A DNA stretch of 5,043 nucleotides, from assembly GCA_943908385.1 (NCBI GenBank), contig CALTTF010000110.1, forward strand, positions 1 through 5,043, given 5' to 3'. The DNA comes from an uncultured Corynebacterium sp. GTDB lineage: Bacteria > Actinomycetota > Actinomycetes > Mycobacteriales > Mycobacteriaceae. Under the pieces are notes generated by a model. The model did no database searches. It worked only from the letters and a program-made list of their open reading frames with translations, and had not been told where the DNA came from. Made by a program: the position numbers and the translations under genes. This document shows, in pieces, positions 4,122 through 5,043 of this stretch. Within the stretch, counting starts at the first letter, position 1. Every line of letters starts with the position of its first letter.

Positions 4122-5043
4122 ATGGCACACCACGACATTTTCTCTTCCCCGTCCCGCTATATCCAAGGCAAGGGTGCGATCGCCGACCTGGGCGAGCACC
4201 TGAAGAAACTCGGCGAGAACCCGCTGCTGGTGTCGGATGACACGGTGTGGGGGATCGTCGAAAAGCAACTTGCTGAAGGTTTCGAATCCGCAGGTCTTCC
4301 CGTCAACCGTGTGAGCTTCGAGAAATTCGCGACCGCGAAGGCCGTCGACGGCCTCGTGGAGAAGATCAAGGCTGAGGGCCACGACATCATCGTCGGCATC
4401 GGCGGCGGCTCCGCGATCGACGCCGCGAAGGCCGCCGGTTTCGACGCCGACATCGTGTGGGCGAGCGTGCCCACCGCCGCATCCTCCGACGCCCCGACCT
4501 CGACGCTCGCCGTGATTTACACCGAGGACGGCGCGTTCGACGAGTACCGCTTCTTCCCGAAGAACCCGGACGTCGTGCTCATCGACACCCAGCTCGTCGC
4601 CGGCGCCCCGGTCGAATTCCTCATTGCGGGCATCGGCGACGCTCTCGCGACCTGGGTCGAGGCCCGCGCCGCAGCCAAGGGCAACGGCACCACGATGAAC
4701 GGCGGCCACCCGACCCGCGCCGGCGCTGCCCTGGCGAAGCTGAGCTGGGAGATCCTGTGGGAGCATGGCCTCGCTGCTCTCGACGCCGTCCGCTCCGGTG
4801 TGGTCACCCCCGCGCTTGAAGCTGTCGTCGAGGCCAACACCCTCCTGTCCGGCCTCGGCTTCGAGTCCGGCGGCCTGGCCGCGGCCCACGCCATCCACGA
4901 CGGTCTCACCGCCGCCGAGCAGACCCACGGCCTGTCCCACGGCCAGAAGGTCAACGTCGGCACCGGCGCCCAGCTGATCATGGAGGGTGCCGACGCCCAG
5001 GAGATCGAGGACTTCATCGAGTTCACCACCAAGGTCGGCCTGC
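4122..5043 (+). CDS. gldA: Glycerol dehydrogenase, N-terminal part, cut by window edge
   Basis: An NAD-dependent, metal-dependent glycerol/dihydroxyacetone oxidoreductase of the iron-type alcohol dehydrogenase superfamily. The frame is open from ATG 4122 to the right edge: 307 codons, against about 365 for the family, so roughly the last 60 residues are missing. The N-terminal Rossmann-like domain has GIGGGSAIDAAK (92-103), which binds the NAD pyrophosphate. PTAASSDAPTS (117-127) carries D123, equivalent to the substrate-site Asp. The metal ligands are present: D173 in AGIGDALATW, H256 in GGLAAAHAIHDGLTA and H273 in THGLSHGQK. FFPKNPDVVLIDT and VVTPALEAVVEANTLLSG are also close to GldA. The start gives MAHHDIFSSPSRYIQGKGAI, a typical GldA N-terminus. 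The gene follows the ligase by 75 bases but seems to have its own promoter. In the cell it may run either as glycerol oxidation or dihydroxyacetone reduction. Confidence 0.93.
   Translation, partial: MAHHDIFSSPSRYIQGKGAIADLGEHLKKLGENPLLVSDDTVWGIVEKQLAEGFESAGLPVNRVSFEKFATAKAVDGLVEKIKAEGHDIIVGIGGGSAIDAAKAAGFDADIVWASVPTAASSDAPTSTLAVIYTEDGAFDEYRFFPKNPDVVLIDTQLVAGAPVEFLIAGIGDALATWVEARAAAKGNGTTMNGGHPTRAGAALAKLSWEILWEHGLAALDAVRSGVVTPALEAVVEANTLLSGLGFESGGLAAAHAIHDGLTAAEQTHGLSHGQKVNVGTGAQLIMEGADAQEIEDFIEFTTKVGL

Noticed and set aside
2324..4240. A 638-codon open frame on the plus strand overlapping the ligase gene in another frame.
   Set aside because: Arg/Gly/Pro-rich shadow translation with no motifs; the overlapping frame has all ANL motifs in order.
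2193..4940. A 915-codon open frame on the minus strand spanning both the ligase and gldA genes.
   Set aside because: Both real genes happen to be in the same frame and use G/C-ending codons, so the opposite strand lacks stops across both. The product (Gly/Arg/His/Asp/Val-rich) resembles no family and crosses an intergenic gap.

Overview
The window looks like ordinary chromosomal core sequence from a high-GC actinobacterium, most likely Corynebacterium or a close relative. Three things point there: a Rho factor with a long Arg/Asp/Asn/Gly-rich insert, rho joined directly to prfA, and actinobacterial-type TANNNT promoter boxes. The genus is an inference from protein family resemblance; no search was run.

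Layout. Minus strand: the first 29 codons of prfA (peptide chain release factor 1, running off the left edge), preceded by the complete rho gene (GTG start at 1963, stop TAA at 89-91). The rho stop and prfA start share one base (TAATG), so the two genes are almost certainly one translationally coupled transcript. A divergent intergenic region (1964-2234) holds a plausible rho -10 box (TATATT, 2047-2052), a possible 14-codon leader ORF overlapping the rho start, several dyads, and a candidate leaderless promoter for the next gene. Plus strand: a complete AMP-forming acyl-CoA ligase (2235-4046) with an altered adenylate-binding loop and an acidic disordered tail. After a 75-base gap containing nested inverted repeats comes the 5' part of a glycerol dehydrogenase gene (4122 to the right edge, 307 codons present).

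Function. rho and prfA cover transcription termination and translation termination. The two plus-strand genes encode a fatty-acid activating enzyme and a glycerol/dihydroxyacetone oxidoreductase. These would act on the two halves of a hydrolysed glyceride, but each seems to have its own promoter, so a joint role is only a suggestion.

I found no mobile element, CRISPR array, tRNA or rRNA, and no convincing new multi-gene system. The points worth a second look are regulatory (leader ORF before rho, paired leaderless promoters, nested dyad before gldA) and protein-level (Rho disordered insert, unusual P-loop of the ligase).
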